Below are positions 43,796-54,574 of a stretch of DNA of 59,563 nt, in pieces (positions within the stretch are counted from its first letter, which is position 1; every line of letters begins with the position of its first letter). Below the pieces are notes generated by a model. That model saw nothing but the letters and a program-made list of their open reading frames with translations. It made no database searches and was not told the DNA's origin. Source of the stretch: Actinokineospora iranica (lineage in GTDB: Bacteria; Actinomycetota; Actinomycetes; Mycobacteriales; Pseudonocardiaceae); contig NZ_FMZZ01000003.1 of NCBI RefSeq assembly GCF_900101685.1, positions 126,213 through 185,775 of the forward strand, written 5' to 3'. The translations under genes and the position numbers were made by a program.

Positions 43796-45112
43796 GGTGG
43801 GAGCCGGAGCGGGGCTGACCTTGTGGAACGGCATTGGTGCGGCGTATCGCGGTCGGGTGGTGGGTGTCTGTGTGTTGGTGAAGATCGCTGGGCATCGTGA
43901 GATGTGTGCCATTTGTCTGATGTGGACTGTCTGAACTGGATGGAGAGGGGGGAAGCAAGAAGCGTCGAGGGGACGGCGGTGCGGGAATCCGGCTGCGGCA
44001 TCGGCGGTGTCTCCGCGGATGGCGGAGGTGGGCGGGAAGCTGGATGCCACAGGGGGCTGACGGCGGGTCGCTGGGAGCGCGGGATGGTGTGGCCGGGGAA
44101 TCGCCTAGTTGACCTGACCGCGTGGGTCGCGTCGGTGGTGGCGGCGGCTTGGTGGCGTGTCGCTGAGTCGGTGTGTTCCGCCTGAGTTGGCGGTGGTGTC
44201 CGGCTGACGGCGTGCGGGTGAGCTGACGGTGGCGCGACCTCGTGGCGTGCGGCCGAGAAGACGGTGGGTCGAGGTGGGGCCTGCGGTTGAGCTGGGAGTG
44301 GCGCGAGCGGGGTGGCGTGCGAGCTGGAGTCGCTGTGGCCTGGTGGTGTGCGGCCGAGTTGGAGTGGTGCGAGCGGGGTGGCGGCCGAGTTGGAGTAGCG
44401 GTGGCTGGTGGTGCACGGCCGGACTGAAGTGGCGATGGGCAGGTGGCGTGCGCTCGAGCTGGGGTCGCGCTGGGGTGCGGCGTGAGTTGGGGTGGCGCCG
44501 AGTTGGTGGTGTGCGGCGCGTTGGGGTGGGGCTGAGCTGGGGTGGGCTGAATCTGGTCTGGGTGGGGGTGAATTGGTGGAGTGGGCTGAATTGGTGGAGT
44601 GGATCGAGTTGACAGGGTGCTGAGCTGACGGTGTCGTGGCCGACAGTGGTGTAGGCAGCGGTGGCGGGTTGCCTATGCCGGTCGAGCGGAGTGGTCGGTG
44701 GGTGTGGCTCGCCGACGGCGGCTGCTTGGTGGGCAAGTCGTGGTGTTCCCCGGCGGTGGGGACGGTCGCGGAATGTGATGAGCGGCGCAGGGGCGTTGGG
44801 CGAGGCTGACGAGGCATTGCTGCTGGTGGGTTGTGCGCGGTGATCAACGTCATGCGCGTCAGTGGCGTCGGCTTTGTCGCTGGGAGTGCCGAGGTGGAGC
44901 TCCGCGCCGTGCGGCCGGGGGCTGGACCATAGGGACCATAGGGTCAGTGGGGTCGATGAAGATTCTTCGCACTCGGTGGAACCGGCGATCTTGTGGCGCG
45001 TCCTTGCTGGGTGGGAAGCCGGTCTTGGGAGTGCGGCACCCGTTCAATATCACTATTCACCGCATGTATAGAGTGGAAGAGCAACCGGTTGCACGAAGAC
45101 TTGGGGGTACCG
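43796..45112. repeat. 1.3-kb gene-free G/T-rich tract with degenerate ~33-bp repeats
   Basis: No gene is credible on either strand. Between about 44240 and 44620 the plus strand is made of degenerate units around GGTGGCGTGCGGCCGAGTTGGAGTGG. Their starts lie near 44311, 44341, 44376, 44406, 44441, 44473 and 44506, giving spacing of 30-35 bp. The strong G/T bias of one strand and loss of coding bias suggest drifted minisatellite DNA. Towards 45000 the sequence returns to a more mixed composition, with the exporter promoter. Confidence 0.6.
45043..45072 (+). promoter_or_regulatory. Candidate promoter of the exporter operon
   Basis: TTCAAT (45043-45048) and TATAGA (45067-45072) are separated by 18 bp, in an A+T-rich patch that stands out in this DNA. 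They lie 41 bp before the GTG start of the lipoprotein gene and fit a vegetative sigma factor -35/-10 pair roughly. The -35 box is a weak match. Confidence 0.4.
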
Positions 45113-46105
45113 GTGGATCGACGTTTTCTCCTTGCTGGTCTCGTTGCCGCGACCGCGCTCGCGGGCTGCACGGCCTCGGACTCCGGTCCGCCAGTGCCGG
45201 ATCTCGCCGAGCGCGGGACCACGATGACCACGGCCACGCTCACGCGCCAGGACCTGACCAACAAGGTCACGCTCAACGGCAAGGTGACTTTGAATCCGGT
45301 CTTCGGATTGGTCGCCCCGATCAACGGCGAGGTGCGCTACCTGGAGGTGAAAGACCAGAAGGGCACGCCGAGCAAGCCGACTCGGGTCGGCGCGGTGTGG
45401 GCGGCGGGCAAGCCGACCCACGTCGAGGTGCCCGCTGGGTCGTCCTTCGCGGGCCGGCTGGTCGACGACCGGGCGGCGGTGACGGCGGGTATGCCGATCG
45501 TGTCGGCGAAGTACGGTGGTTACGGCATCGTCGCCGACATCGATGGGGCGCAGGCTTACACCCTCTCGGATGGGCTTGCCACCGTGCGGGTGCAGATCAA
45601 GAGCGGTCCCGGCCCGTTCGACTGCGCTGTGCTCGGCACCATCGCCGCGTTGCCGCCCGGCACCATTCCGGAGCCGCCCGCCCCGCCGCAGGCGCCCGCC
45701 CCTAATCCGGGCGACCCGTCGGCCCCGCCCGCGCCGCCCGCCCCGCCGCAGCCGGAGCAGAGGGACACCCGCACGCCGTCGGACGCCACCGGGCTGCGCC
45801 TGGTGTGCACCGCGCCCGCCGACGTCAAGCTCATCAACGGCGCCGCCGCCACCCTGGAAGTGGTGACCGCGCGGGCGTCGCAGGCGCTGGTCGCGCCGGT
45901 CGAGGCCGTCGCGGGCAGGCAGGGCGCGGGCAAGGTCGACGTCCTCGGCCCGGACGGTGCGCGGGAGACCAAGGACGTCGTCCTGGGCCTTACCGACGGT
46001 CGGGTAGTGGAGATCAAATCTGGTCTTACCGGCACCGAGACTTTGGCCGTGCCGGGGCCGAACCTGCCGCCGGGGCCCCAGCAGCCCGGTGTCACGGGGC
46101 CGTGA
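45113..46105 (+). CDS. Lipoprotein membrane-fusion component of a MacAB-like exporter
   Basis: The 330-residue protein is a periplasmic-adaptor type lipoprotein. The start GTG 45113 follows GGGGG and gives VDRRFLLAGLVAATALAGC, with lipobox LAGC and lipidated C19. The adaptor part starts with ATLTRQDLTNKVTLNGKVTL. Residues 181-215 are a Pro-rich insert (PPAPPQAPAPNPGDP and more) between two halves of the adaptor. Cys171 and Cys232 could be a disulfide. The C-terminal part has ALVAPVEAVAGRQGAGKVDVLGPDGARETKDVVLGLTDGRVVEIKSGL, typical for the end of the family. An ABC ATPase and an FtsX-type permease follow directly. Confidence 0.85.
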   Translation: MDRRFLLAGLVAATALAGCTASDSGPPVPDLAERGTTMTTATLTRQDLTNKVTLNGKVTLNPVFGLVAPINGEVRYLEVKDQKGTPSKPTRVGAVWAAGKPTHVEVPAGSSFAGRLVDDRAAVTAGMPIVSAKYGGYGIVADIDGAQAYTLSDGLATVRVQIKSGPGPFDCAVLGTIAALPPGTIPEPPAPPQAPAPNPGDPSAPPAPPAPPQPEQRDTRTPSDATGLRLVCTAPADVKLINGAAATLEVVTARASQALVAPVEAVAGRQGAGKVDVLGPDGARETKDVVLGLTDGRVVEIKSGLTGTETLAVPGPNLPPGPQQPGVTGP

Positions 46106-46106
46106 C

Positions 46107-46805
46107 ATGACCCCACTGATCCAGCTCACCAACCTGACGAAGACGTTGAAGGGGCAGGGTGAGCCGCGCTCGATCCTGTCCGGTGTCGACCTCACGCTGC
46201 ACGCGGGGGAGAGTGTCGCGATCCTGGGCCGCTCGGGTTCCGGTAAGAGCACGCTGTTGAGCCTCATCGGCCTGTTCGACCGCCCGGACGGCGGCCAGTA
46301 CCTGCTCGGGGGCTCCGACATCACCCGGGTGCCGGAACGCCGCGCGGCCCGGCTGCGCAGCGACGAGTTCGGGTTCGTGTTCCAGCGGTTCTTCCTGCTC
46401 AAGCACCTGTCCGCCGCGCAGAACGTGGCGATGGCGCTGGTCAACGGCCAGGGCTGGCTGCCACGCCGCAAACGCAAGGCGACGGTCATGGCCGCCCTGG
46501 AGCGGGTGGGCATCGCCCACCTGGCCAAGCACAAGCCGCCTCGGCTGTCCGGTGGTGAACAGCAGCGCGTGGCCATCGCGCGCGCGTTGGTCCGCGAACC
46601 GAAGGTGCTCTTGGCCGACGAGCCGACGGGCGCGCTGGACACCGAAACCGGAGCGCTGGTCATCGACGCGCTGCACTCTGCCACCGACCGGGGATGCGGG
46701 CTCATCCTGGTCACCCACGACCACGCGCACGCGAACCGGATGCAGCGGGTCGTGCGGCTGGCCGATGGCGTGCTCGTGACCGAACGCCAGGGGGTGTTCC
46801 CGTGA
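46107..46805 (+). CDS. ABC exporter ATP-binding protein (MacB/LolD type)
   Basis: The 232-residue ATPase has Walker A ILGRSGSGKSTLL, Q-loop FVFQRFFLL, signature LSGGEQQRVAIARAL and Walker B VLLADEPTGALDTETG. It is of the LolD/MacB class that powers FtsX-like permeases. The ATG at 46107 directly follows the lipoprotein stop (TGA 46103-46105, one base apart). Its TGA shares a base with the permease ATG. The three genes form one operon and encode a tripartite-like exporter. The substrate is unknown. Confidence 0.92.
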   Translation: MTPLIQLTNLTKTLKGQGEPRSILSGVDLTLHAGESVAILGRSGSGKSTLLSLIGLFDRPDGGQYLLGGSDITRVPERRAARLRSDEFGFVFQRFFLLKHLSAAQNVAMALVNGQGWLPRRKRKATVMAALERVGIAHLAKHKPPRLSGGEQQRVAIARALVREPKVLLADEPTGALDTETGALVIDALHSATDRGCGLILVTHDHAHANRMQRVVRLADGVLVTERQGVFP

Positions 46806-48109
46806 TGGGACTCTCCGGTCGTTTCCGCTCCGCCCTGATCATCGGCGGACAAGGCGTGCGGGCCCGCAAGCTGCGCACGTTCCTGTCCATGATCAGCCTT
46901 TTCCTCGGCGTGCTCGCGGTGGTCACGGTGCAGGCGGGCGCGGAGATCGCCAACCGCGCGCTGCTCGCGGACATCGAGCTGACCCGGGGCAAGGACGGCA
47001 CCATCCAGGTCGGCCTGCCCCAGCACGAGCAGACGGTGCCCATCGCGGTCGACACGCTGCGCGGCCAGTCGGACGCGGTCGCCGCGGTCAGCACGCAAGC
47101 GGTCATCGGCGAGCCCGGGGTGACTCCGATCAACGAGGGCGGCGTGCCGTTCGAGTACGCGGGCCAGAGCGTGGGCCGCGGTCAGTACTACTGCGACGGG
47201 CGGGGCGCCTGCTACTCGGTCGAGTCCACCGAGGCTCCCGCGCCGCCCGGTAAGGCCATCGAGTTGCAGATCGTCGGCCTCACCGGCGACATCCGCCCGT
47301 TCCGGCCGTTCTACGCCGAGGCAGGGCGCTGGCTGGACTTCTCCGGGGAACCGTCGCTGTCCCCAGGGCTTGTGCTCAACCGGGAGGCCGCCAAGGGGTT
47401 CGGGCAGTACCGCGTGCCCGCCGAGATGCGGATTACCGGCGCGTCGGTGAACTCGACCCCGCGCATCCTCGGCGTGGTCCACGACGGCCAGAGCAGGCCC
47501 GTCGCGTACGTGCGCGCGGACGAGCTTGACAACTGGCTTCCCGCGGCCAACGGCAACTCAGGGGCGTCCAGCCACCTTTACCTGTCGCCGTCCGCCACGA
47601 GGCTGGAACAGACCCTCAACGGCAGGCTGGCCGCGGCAGGTGTGCCGATGGAGCAGAGCTACCGGGACGTGGTGAACTCCAAGGAGCGGATCGGCGGGCA
47701 ACTCGCCCTGATGCGGTTGATCTTCCTGGGGATGGCGGCGCTGGTGTTGCTCATCGGCGTCGCGGGCATCCTCAACGTCGGCTTGGCCACGGTCGGCGAA
47801 CGCATCGAGGAGTTCGCGCTACGGCGGGCGGTAGGCACACCGCGTCTCTTGCTCGCGGGAATCGTCTTGGCCGAAACACTGATCATCGGTTTGCTTACCG
47901 CCGCGGCGGCAGTCGGTGTCGGTGTGGCGGGTCTTGAAGCTGCCGAACTGCTCTTCGGCAGCCGAGAACCCATGCTCCAAGGTGTTCAGTTTCCGTGGCA
48001 GGCGGGTGTCGCCGGGGTGATCGCCGGTTTGGTGGCAGGCGTGCTCGGCGGCCTGCTCCCGGCGATCCGCGCGGCCCGCATCCCGATCGCGACGGTGATG
48101 CGCGCCTAA
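46805..48109 (+). CDS. FtsX-like ABC permease
   Basis: The 434-residue permease has the MacB layout: one N-terminal membrane segment (LRTFLSMISLFLGVLAVVTVQAGAEIANRA), a large extracytoplasmic domain (about 55-285) and three C-terminal segments (about 305-330, 357-385 and 405-425), with the FtsX motif ERIEEFALRRAVGTPR. It ends ARIPIATVMRA. Its start ATG 46805 overlaps the ATPase stop (TGATG). The extracytoplasmic part contains two cysteines (YYCDGRGACYS) that could be a disulfide. Its 3' end overlaps the convergent dehydratase gene by 4 nt. Confidence 0.9.
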   Translation: MGLSGRFRSALIIGGQGVRARKLRTFLSMISLFLGVLAVVTVQAGAEIANRALLADIELTRGKDGTIQVGLPQHEQTVPIAVDTLRGQSDAVAAVSTQAVIGEPGVTPINEGGVPFEYAGQSVGRGQYYCDGRGACYSVESTEAPAPPGKAIELQIVGLTGDIRPFRPFYAEAGRWLDFSGEPSLSPGLVLNREAAKGFGQYRVPAEMRITGASVNSTPRILGVVHDGQSRPVAYVRADELDNWLPAANGNSGASSHLYLSPSATRLEQTLNGRLAAAGVPMEQSYRDVVNSKERIGGQLALMRLIFLGMAALVLLIGVAGILNVGLATVGERIEEFALRRAVGTPRLLLAGIVLAETLIIGLLTAAAAVGVGVAGLEAAELLFGSREPMLQGVQFPWQAGVAGVIAGLVAGVLGGLLPAIRAARIPIATVMRA

Positions 48110-48996
48110 GCGGGCGTCCAGTCCGTGTTCGCCCCGCAGACGACGAGGCAGGCCAGCTCGCCGGGCACCCGTCCGGCGAGCCAGGCCGCCAGCGGGACGG
48201 CCGCCGCGGGCTCCACGGCGAGCCGGAACTCCTCCCAGAGCCTGTCCCGCGCGGACAACAGCTCCGCGTCGCTCACGAGTACCGATGAGGCGTCGGCCGC
48301 GCGCAGGATCTCGAACGGCAGCGCGCCCACGCGGGTGGCGCCGAGGGCGGACGCTGCCACGGATTCCACCGGTGCGTCGACCGGCGTTCCCGCCGCGAGA
48401 GCGTCGTGCACGGACCGGCAGTTCTCGGGCTCGACCACGACGACCGGCCTGCCGCCGCCGAGGACCGTCCCGGCGGCGAGCCCGCCGCCGCCCGCGGCGA
48501 CGACCATCGTGTCGACGTCCGGCGCGTCCTCGGCGGCCTCCGCCGCGCAGGTGCCCTGTCCGGCGATGACCAGTGGCTGGTCGAACGCGGGGACGTGCAG
48601 GGCCCCGGTGTCGGCGGCCTCGCCAAGAGCGGCGGCCGCGGCCGCGCCGTAGGTCGCGCCGTGCCGGACCAGTTTCGCGCCAGCCGCCTCGATTCGGCGC
48701 GCCTTCGCCTCGGGCACGCTTTCCGGCACGAACACCGTCGCCGGGAGTCCGAGCAGCCGCGCGGCCGTCGCGACGGCGAGCCCGTGGTTGCCGCCCGACG
48801 CGGTCACCACGTGGGTCGGCCGTTCGCCGCCGAGCAGCGCGTTGAGCGCGCCGCGCAGCTTGAACGAGCCGGTGCGCTGCAAGTGCTCCAGCTTCAGCAC
48901 TACCGGGCGACCGTCTATCTCCGCGCGCATAACCGGTGTGCGCCGTGCGTAAGGGGCTATGCGCGACGCGGCGGCGGCGACGTCGAGGTGGTCCAC
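48106..48996 (-). CDS. Serine/threonine dehydratase-like PLP enzyme
   Basis: The 296-residue fold-type II PLP enzyme has the Schiff-base lysine in LQRTGSFKLRGALNAL (K46), the phosphate-binding TASGGNHGLAVATAARLLG, and the AAGGGGLAAG loop. The start is chosen at GTG 48996, which has GGTGGAG upstream; ATG 49026 gives ten more residues. Serine or threonine deamination to pyruvate or 2-oxobutyrate is likely, but racemase activity cannot be excluded. The 3' end overlaps the permease gene convergently. It is divergent from the MetE-like gene, with 75 bp between the chosen starts. Confidence 0.87.
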   Translation of the reverse strand: MDHLDVAAAASRIAPYARRTPVMRAEIDGRPVVLKLEHLQRTGSFKLRGALNALLGGERPTHVVTASGGNHGLAVATAARLLGLPATVFVPESVPEAKARRIEAAGAKLVRHGATYGAAAAAALGEAADTGALHVPAFDQPLVIAGQGTCAAEAAEDAPDVDTMVVAAGGGGLAAGTVLGGGRPVVVVEPENCRSVHDALAAGTPVDAPVESVAASALGATRVGALPFEILRAADASSVLVSDAELLSARDRLWEEFRLAVEPAAAVPLAAWLAGRVPGELACLVVCGANTDWTPA

Positions 48997-49071
48997 AGGT
49001 CTCCACCCTAGCCACGTTCGAGCCATCGGGCGGGTGTGCGGACCGCACGGTCGATCCACCACACTGCACGC

Positions 49072-50109
49072 GTGACCACCGCACCCTGGCCCGCAGGCGC
49101 CGCCACCGGCATCGGCTCGCTGCCCGGCGTCGATCCCGTCGAGGCCGCCACGATCGTGCTCGGCGAGCTGCCCGATCTGCCGCACCTGCCCGAGCTTCCC
49201 GCGCGCGGTCTCGGCGCCGACATCATCGGCCGCACCGCCGCCCTCTTGGTCGATCTCGCCATCGAACTGGTCCCCTCCGGTTACCGCGTCACCGCTAGGC
49301 CGGGCCTGGACCACCGACGCGCCGTCGACCTGATCCGGCGGGACCTCGACGCGATCGAAGAGGCCGTCGAACGCGCCGGGACCCCGCCTGCCGCGCTCAA
49401 GCTGCAACTCGCCGGACCGTGGACGCTCACCGCGGGCGTCGAACTCCCGCGTGGACACCGGGTGCTCACCGACCAGGGCGCGCTGCGCGAGTTCACCGAG
49501 TCCCTGGCGGAGGGGATGCGCGCGCACGTCGCCGAGGTCCGCAGGCGCACCGGCGCGGACGTCGTGGTGCAGCTTGACGAGCCCACCCTGCCCACCGTCC
49601 TCGCGGGCGCGCTGCCGACCCCCTCCGGCTACGGCACGGTGCCCGCCGTCGCCGAACCGGAGGCCCGCGACATTCTGGCCGTCCTGGTGGACGCCGCGAA
49701 GGCGGCTACCGGCCATCCGGTAGTGGTGCACTGCTGTGCGCCGCGGCCACCGATCGCCCTGCTCCACCAAGCGGGCGCGGGGGCGATAGCGCTGGACGCG
49801 ACCCTCTTGTCGGGTGTTCCCGCGTCGGTGTCCGACCAGATCGGGGAGGCTTGGGACTCGGGGGTCGCGTTGTTCCTCGGGTTGGTCCCGAGCACCGAGC
49901 CGAAGGCCCCGGTCAGCCTGCGGGACGTCACCGCACCGGCGCTGCGACTGGTCGACCGTCTCGGGTTCCCCCGGTCGATCCTGGCCGAGCGGGCGGTGGC
50001 GACGCCGACGTGCGGCCTGGCGGGCGCTTCGGCGAAGTGGGCGCGCCGGGCGATGGCGTTGACCCGGGACGTCGGCAAGGCGTTCGTGGAGCCACCGGAG
50101 TCCTGGTAG
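49072..50109 (+). CDS. MetE-like C-terminal-domain protein (Rv3015c-like)
   Basis: The 345-residue protein resembles the catalytic barrel of cobalamin-independent methionine synthase: GIGSLPGVDPVEAA at the N-terminus, DVVVQLDEPTLP, HPVVVHCCAPRPPIALL with the zinc ligand H-x-C and ILAERAVATPTCGLAGASAKWARRA with the last zinc cysteine. It is a stand-alone barrel, half the length of MetE. The start is GTG 49072. In M. tuberculosis the homologue Rv3015c lies beside ligA (Rv3014c). Here 7 kb of other genes lie between. The methyl donor is unknown. Confidence 0.85.
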   Translation: MTTAPWPAGAATGIGSLPGVDPVEAATIVLGELPDLPHLPELPARGLGADIIGRTAALLVDLAIELVPSGYRVTARPGLDHRRAVDLIRRDLDAIEEAVERAGTPPAALKLQLAGPWTLTAGVELPRGHRVLTDQGALREFTESLAEGMRAHVAEVRRRTGADVVVQLDEPTLPTVLAGALPTPSGYGTVPAVAEPEARDILAVLVDAAKAATGHPVVVHCCAPRPPIALLHQAGAGAIALDATLLSGVPASVSDQIGEAWDSGVALFLGLVPSTEPKAPVSLRDVTAPALRLVDRLGFPRSILAERAVATPTCGLAGASAKWARRAMALTRDVGKAFVEPPESW

Positions 50110-50115
50110 CAGCTC

Positions 50116-51048
50116 TTAGCGCAAGGGCTCGACGCCCGCAGGCAGCGCGTCCGCGGCTACCAGGCCGTCGAGATGGCCGAGCAAGGTGGAACGGAAGGCA
50201 CGGGCGGCGGCGGTCGGCGGGACATCGGTGCGGTGCGCCAACGCGATGGTGCGGCGGATACTCGGCGCCGCCAGGGGAGTGGCGCGCAGCTTGGGTCTGC
50301 CGGGCAGGACCAGGCTGGGGACCACAGCCACGCCCAGCCCCGCTTCCACGAACCGCAGGACCGCGTCCATCTCGCCGCCCTCGACCGCGAGTTTCGGTTC
50401 GAAACCGGCTTCCCGGCAGGCGTGCAGCGTGGTCTCGCGGAGGTCGTAGCCGCGCCGGAACATCACCATCGGACGCTCCCGCAAGGTCTCCAGCCGGACG
50501 GTGTCCCGATCGGAAGGCGCCGGGCCGTCGGCCGCGGAGGCCACCATCAGGTGCTCGCGCAGGATCGGGGTGCTGGTCAGCGCCGGGTCGACACCCTGCG
50601 GTGGCACGATCACCAGCGCCAGGTCCAGGTCGCCGCCGAGCAGCGCCTCGGTCAAGTCGCGGGAGCCGCCCTCCTCGACGACCAGCCGCACGCCCGGGTA
50701 CCGGTCGTGGAACCGCCGCAGCACCTCGGCAAGCACGCCAACGCACACGCTCGGGGTCGCGCCCAGCCGGATCCGCCCGCGCCGCAGTCCGATCAGCTCG
50801 GCCACCTCAAGGCGCGCGGTGTCCACATCGGACAGGATGCGCTTGGCGACCGGAAGCAGCGCTTCCCCTGCGGCGGTAAGCGAGACGTTTCCCCGCGCCC
50901 TGGTAAACAGCGGCGCGCCCAGTTCGGTTTCCAGGCTCTGGATCTGCTTGCTCAGTGAGGGCTGCGCCACATGCGCCTGTTTCGCCGCCTTGGTGAAGTG
51001 GCGGGTGTCGGCCACTGCCAGGAAGTACACAAGCTGCTGCAGCGTCAT
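50116..51048 (-). CDS. LysR-family transcriptional regulator
   Basis: The 310-residue regulator has the N-terminal winged helix-turn-helix ([40 protein letters not shown]) and an effector-binding domain with [34 protein letters not shown]. It lies divergent from sdhC, with 71 bp between the starts, so it is the natural candidate to control the succinate dehydrogenase operon in response to a metabolite. Its stop lies only 6 nt after the convergent MetE-like stop. The ligand is unknown. Confidence 0.92.
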   Translation of the reverse strand: MTLQQLVYFLAVADTRHFTKAAKQAHVAQPSLSKQIQSLETELGAPLFTRARGNVSLTAAGEALLPVAKRILSDVDTARLEVAELIGLRRGRIRLGATPSVCVGVLAEVLRRFHDRYPGVRLVVEEGGSRDLTEALLGGDLDLALVIVPPQGVDPALTSTPILREHLMVASAADGPAPSDRDTVRLETLRERPMVMFRRGYDLRETTLHACREAGFEPKLAVEGGEMDAVLRFVEAGLGVAVVPSLVLPGRPKLRATPLAAPSIRRTIALAHRTDVPPTAAARAFRSTLLGHLDGLVAADALPAGVEPLR

Positions 51049-51119
51049 AGTCTCAGGCTATCGGGACGAGCCGATTCATGTATTGGACGTTGGGTGTCTG
51101 CCGCTCCTAGCGTGGCGGC

Positions 51120-51845
51120 ATGGCAGTGACCACCGCGCCGAAACCCCCGGCGCCACAAGGGTTTTCGCGGACCACGGCGGGCAGGTTGTGGGCTTCGACA
51201 GTCGGCAAGAAGGCCGTGATGGCGGTCACCGGCGGGGTGCTCCTGCTCTACGTCGTCGCGCACATGGCGGGCAACCTGAAGGTGTTCGCCGGGGCCGACT
51301 CGATCGACGGATACGGCCGCTTCTTGCGCGAGTTCCTGGCGCCCGTGCTCGGCCACAGCGGGTTCCTGTGGGTCGTACGCGCTGTGTTGCTCCTGGCAGT
51401 CGTGCTGCACATGACTGCCGCGATCCAGTTAGCCCGCCGCGCCCGCAAAGCCCGACCCACCGGTTACGCCCACCGCGCCCGCGTGCCGGGCGGTTACGCC
51501 GCTCGCACCATGCGGTGGGGCGGGGTGATCATCGCGTTGTTCGTGGTCTACCACGTGCTCGACCTGACCGCGGGGGTGCTCAACCCGCACGGCGTCGAGG
51601 GCGCCATCCACGACAACGTCGTCGCCGATTTCCGGCACTGGTATGTCGTGCTGGCCTACACCGTCGCCGTCGTGGCGCTCGGTTTCCATCTGCGGCACGG
51701 CGTGTGGAGCGCGCTGCGCAGCCTGGGCATGGGCAGCGCACGCCGCGCCGCCGCGGTCCAGGCGGCGGCACTCGGTGTCGCGGTCTTGATCACCGCGGGC
51801 TTCTTGTCCGTGCCGTACGCCGTCCTCTTCGGATTCGTGAGGTGA
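51120..51845 (+). CDS. sdhC: Succinate dehydrogenase cytochrome b subunit
   Basis: The 241-residue membrane anchor has five hydrophobic segments (about 33-50, 75-100, 128-150, 173-195 and 213-237), the layout of single-subunit, diheme-type (B-type) anchors. Heme-binding histidines are candidates in [38 protein letters not shown] and [17 protein letters not shown]. It pairs with sdhA and sdhB in the order C-A-B. The start is ATG 51120. The quinone side could be succinate oxidation or fumarate reduction. It resembles the Rv0247c-Rv0249c (Sdh1) type. Confidence 0.9.
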   Translation: MAVTTAPKPPAPQGFSRTTAGRLWASTVGKKAVMAVTGGVLLLYVVAHMAGNLKVFAGADSIDGYGRFLREFLAPVLGHSGFLWVVRAVLLLAVVLHMTAAIQLARRARKARPTGYAHRARVPGGYAARTMRWGGVIIALFVVYHVLDLTAGVLNPHGVEGAIHDNVVADFRHWYVVLAYTVAVVALGFHLRHGVWSALRSLGMGSARRAAAVQAAALGVAVLITAGFLSVPYAVLFGFVR

Positions 51846-51847
51846 CC

Positions 51848-53772
<1,925 letters not shown>

Positions 53773-53776
<4 letters not shown>

Positions 53777-54522
53777 GGTACACGCTGCGGGTGTGGCGGC
53801 AGACCGGCCCGGACGCGCGGGGACGGCTCGTGGAGTACGCCGTGGACGGCGTCACCCCGGACATGTCGTTCCTGGAACTGCTCGACGTGCTCAACGAACG
53901 GCTGCTGCTCGACGGCGACGAGCCCGTCGCGTTCGACCACGACTGCCGCGAGGGCATCTGCGGCATGTGCGGCCTGGTGATCGACGGGGTCGCCCACGGG
54001 CCGGAGAAGGCCACCACGACCTGCCAGCTCCACATGCGCCACTTCGACCCGGCCGTCCCCATCGTGGTCGAGCCCTGGCGGGCGGCGCCGTTCCCGGTCG
54101 TGCGCGACCTCGTGGTCGACCGGTCCGCGTTGGACCGCGTCATCGAAGCGGGCGGCTACATCTCGGCGCCCGCGGGGGCGGCGCCGGACGCGCACGCCGT
54201 GCCGGTGCCCAAACCGGCCGCGGACACCGCGTTCGACGCGGCGGCCTGCATCGGCTGCGGCGCCTGCGTCGCGGCGTGCCCCAACGGCTCCGCGATGCTG
54301 TTCACCGCGGCGAAGGTGACCCACCTCGGCCTCTTGCCGCAGGGACAGCCGGAGCGCCACTCGCGCGCCGCCGACATGCTGCGCACGCAAGACGAACTCG
54401 GTTTCGGGGGCTGCACCCAGACCGGCGCGTGCACGGCCGTCTGTCCCAAGGGGATACCGCTGGACACCATCGCCCGGCTCAACCACGACGTGCTCGCCGC
54501 CGCGCTGCGCTCGCCGCGCTGA
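53773..54522 (+). CDS. sdhB: Succinate dehydrogenase iron-sulfur subunit
   Basis: The 249-residue protein links FAD to the quinone. The [2Fe-2S] ligands are C58, C63, C66 and C84 ([10 protein letters not shown] and TTTCQLHM). The ferredoxin-like part has [15 protein letters not shown] and [16 protein letters not shown] for the [4Fe-4S] and [3Fe-4S] clusters. The GTG at 53773 overlaps the sdhA stop (GTGA). No sdhD is needed with a one-subunit anchor. No terminator hairpin was found in the 50 bp before the next gene. Confidence 0.93.
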
Positions 54523-54574
54523 AAACTGTCGGTCCCCCGTCGTAGCGTGGCCGCCATCACGTTGGAGGTGTGCG

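Noticed and set aside
43904..44900. Several small open frames in the G/T-rich tract
   Set aside because: Products are Gly/Val/Trp/Arg-rich without domains, and the DNA is made of degenerate repeats.
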